A stretch of DNA of 64,000 bases from Anisakis pegreffii (taxonomy: Eukaryota; Nematoda; Chromadorea; Rhabditida; Anisakidae). The notes beneath the pieces were generated by a model. The model saw only the letters and a list, made by a program, of their open reading frames with translations, ran no database searches and was not told the DNA's origin. Where the stretch lies: assembly GCA_035041965.1 (NCBI GenBank), contig JAPYMA010001155.1, forward strand, positions 176,393 to 240,392. Reading direction: 5' to 3'. Each line of letters starts with the position of its first letter. Position 1 is the stretch's first letter. Below are positions 62,071 to 64,000 of this stretch, one piece after another. The translations under genes and the position numbers were made by a program.

Positions 62071-62178
62071 ATAACTGCACTGGCAAGGGACATAAGGATA
62101 TCATCATAGAATTGTATGAATGCCATCATGACACTAGCTAATAGATAAGCTTCGGCGAGTAACCACAAACACCTGAGA
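62071..62178. repeat. 108-bp direct repeat, copy 1
   Basis: Matches 62566-62673 at an offset of 495 bases with one substitution seen (62077 G, 62572 A). It begins ATAACT and ends CACCTGAGA. Confidence 0.85.
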
Positions 62179-62385
62179 CTTCGAGTCACCAGTCAGCGAC
62201 TCGACTCTACAGGTGAGCGGTCCAGGCGAACTTTCCAGACCTACCGCTAACTTCATAAGGCATTTCATACCCTACGTTAGTGAAACTCAATTTTTAGGGA
62301 ACATTTTCTTCTTTTGATATGCCAGTGCAGCCATTATCAATACCTGAAGTTACCTCTCCCGCAAACTAACTAATACGTTATTTTT
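62179..62385. repeat. diverged ~200-bp repeat, copy 1
   Basis: Starts CTTCGAGTCACC and shares GGTCCAGGCGAACTTTCC, ACCTACCGCTAACTTCATAA and CCCTACGTTAGTGAAACTCA with 63169-63368, with many differences between. Confidence 0.8.
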
Positions 62386-62565
62386 AATGCGATAACTTCA
62401 GACTAAGATTCAAGCTCTCGGAATTAGTCAACTGCTAAAGATAAACATCGGAAGTTGGTGTTCATTGAAAACCTATCTCCAAATGAAGAGGGTATAGTAC
62501 TTCTTATCCCAATCGAATGGATTGTTTGAACTTATCGAGTATCTTAGTAGCACTAGTGATGAATG

Positions 62566-62673
62566 ATAACTACACTGGCAAGGGACATAAGGATATCATC
62601 ATAGAATTGTATGAATGCCATCATGACACTAGCTAATAGATAAGCTTCGGCGAGTAACCACAAACACCTGAGA
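62566..62673. repeat. 108-bp direct repeat, copy 2
   Basis: Second copy of 62071-62178. The flanks differ: copy 1 runs into CTTCGAGTC, copy 2 into GCTTTCCCC. Confidence 0.85.
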
Positions 62674-62779
62674 GCTTTCCCCTTATAATGCATTTAGCAA
62701 CATTTAAGCTGAGTGAAATGACTTCATGTATGCAGCCAATGGTCAACCCGATGACAATTCTCCCCTGTTAAGGGAAAGA

Positions 62780-63020
62780 GCGCACAGTGGGTCCGGGAAC
62801 CCCCGTTACCTGAGCAAATGCCTAAAGACACTACTCAGGCCAACTTACGCGCATTCCCTATCCCCGGTCAAATCGGCGCCTTTCCCGGGCCGGGAACGCC
62901 CGTCATATGTTCCGAAGAATGAATGCTAGCGATACTCGGGTAAATATCGCTAACATATTTTGAGTTGTTTCTCCCCGATTCGCCGAGACTGCCAGTAGGC
63001 GGGGAACGCCTGTCGCATTT
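62780..63020. repeat. GC-rich CGGGAACGCC-type repeat
   Basis: CGGGAACCCCCGTTACC (about 62790), CGGGAACGCCCGTCATAT (about 62890) and GGGGAACGCCTGTCGCAT (about 63000) recur about 100 bases apart. The stretch is clearly richer in GC than its neighbours. Confidence 0.5.
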
Positions 63021-63168
63021 ACCTAAATCTAGCCCCTCTTGTTGGCAGCTCGACGGGTTGGGATCACCCACGCAACCAAAATTTGCATTTTTAATATGAC
63101 CATTGGTTACACGCAATCTATCATTGCAACACAGCCTAACTGTCACTAAATAACACTACGAGGGAGGT

Positions 63169-63368
63169 CTTCGAGTCACCCATACAGCAGCTCGGCTCTA
63201 CAGGATGAGTGGTCCAGGCGAACTTTCCAGACCTACCGCTAACTTCATAAGGCGATTCATACCCTACGTTAGTGAAACTCATTTTTAGAGGGACAGTTTT
63301 CTTGTTATCATATGCCAGTGCAGTTATTAACAACACCAGTCAGAGCTCCTCCCGCAACTAACTAAGCA
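63169..63368. repeat. diverged ~200-bp repeat, copy 2
   Basis: Partner of 62179-62385. Both end near CCCGCAA and ACTAACTAA. Confidence 0.8.
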
Positions 63369-63819
63369 TTATCTCATGTGATACCTCTGTCTCCAAGAAG
63401 CGATGAGTTCCGAGAGCTTGTTTCTCAGCCTTGACTTTACTAGTTACTGCGTCAGGTTATGCATGTAACTAAACATCCTCTGAATCGCATGTTAATGTGC
63501 CACACCATGAGGTTGAACTAACATTTCATTAAGTCAATTCAAAGCCTAGTCAATTCATGCCTAGGTCAATTGGAACCTATATAAGTAGCTAAAAGCCAGG
63601 TTTAGGTCGAGGCCAGTCAAGCTCAAACTTTTAATGCTAAGTCAAATGTCAAGCTAAATCAAGCTACTGTCAAGCTAAGTTAAATCAATTCTGTGCCAAG
63701 CTAAGTCAACTATCAGCAAATGTGCTAATCTCGTACCTATGCTAGAGTCCAACACGTAATAGAGTCCACATTGGAGGGGACGACGGGGTGCACAAAATGA
63801 ATAAAAATTTTTCAATTAG

Positions 63820-63910
63820 GTGGGATGGGCCAGTCCAAGTCCCTACCTCTGGCTCCGGAGTTAAGCGGGTCATTACGTGCCGCATCCCTCCTTCGCCCTA
63901 CCACATCCCA
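63820..63910 (+). ncRNA. structured element with 5S-rRNA-like core
   Basis: TGGGATG (63820-63826) pairs with CATCCCA (63904-63910), closing a 91-base element. Inside, GGCCAGTCCA, then CTCTGGCTCCGGAGTTAAGCGG resembles the 5S rRNA region around its box A (CTGATCTCGGAAGTTAAGC). The rest does not follow 5S closely, and no T-run terminator follows on this strand. It could be a 5S-derived short element, a degenerate 5S copy, or coincidence. Confidence 0.25.
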
Positions 63911-64000
63911 TACAAAAAAAAATTCACAATGCTGATAACAATGATAAATATCCAAAATAAATGAATGAATAAATTTGTAGCATAAATACAATTGTAATAA

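Larger units (their letters stand above)
61715..63780. other. complex repeat region
   Basis: Nested duplications fill this stretch: a near-identical 108-bp pair, a diverged ~200-bp pair, CAAGCTCTCG words in both orientations (about 61990, 62410; inverse near 63405), and short CAAGCTAAGTCAA-type repeats at 63530-63720. A locally GC-rich part (about 62730-63070) repeats CGGGAACGCC-type words. No gene was recognised. Confidence 0.6.

Noticed and set aside
63530..63720. CAAGCTAAGTCAA-type short repeats as a possible array
   Set aside because: Spacing is irregular and the units imperfect; it is better described as low-complexity repeat DNA.
1..64000. tRNA genes, CRISPR arrays, bacterial-type operons
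   Set aside because: No tRNA A/B-box pair with a foldable cloverleaf was spotted, no regularly spaced direct repeats of CRISPR type, and the gene structure is eukaryotic throughout.

Overview
The window looks like nuclear DNA from a nematode. It is AT-rich and intron-dense, with small exons joined by GT...AG introns. Several start codons sit 1-10 bases after a consensus 3' splice site (TTGCAG, ATTCAG) with no upstream coding exon in sight, which is the expected trace of spliced-leader trans-splicing. The glutamate dehydrogenase, the peptide GPCR and the basonuclin-type factor all fit nematode forms of their families. I cannot place the species. Exon boundaries were worked out by hand from splice sites and reading-frame phase; no alignment or RNA evidence was available.

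Layout. 1-8.7 kb has no convincing gene. 10.1-16.1 kb (+) holds an eight-exon basonuclin/disco-type zinc-finger transcription factor (bnc-1-like, 515 aa as modelled). 19.9-22.5 kb (+) holds an unrecognised six-exon gene for a basic 354 aa protein. 22.9-26.3 kb (+) holds a seven-exon RING-IBR-RING (Ariadne-like) ubiquitin ligase. 26.3-34.4 kb is gene-poor; it contains minus-strand exon-like stretches, some with stops, and one hammerhead-like motif. 34.4-40.5 kb (+) holds an eight-exon class A neuropeptide GPCR of the GnRH/AKH-receptor-like (gnrr) type. 40.5-45.9 kb has only small uncertain minus-strand reading frames. 46.0-52.7 kb (+) holds mitochondrial glutamate dehydrogenase in ten exons. 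53.9-57.5 kb (-) holds 6-phosphogluconate dehydrogenase in twelve exons, convergent with the previous gene. From 59.35 kb onward the sequence is repeat-dominated: exactly three 787-bp tandem units, then nested duplications, a GC-rich stretch and a short 5S-like structured element near the window end.

The genes do not form an obvious functional cluster. The two metabolic enzymes both handle nicotinamide cofactors but work in different compartments (mitochondrial glutamate deamination; cytosolic NADPH production). A hAT-like non-autonomous transposon lies in introns of three of the genes, each time in the same orientation as the host gene.
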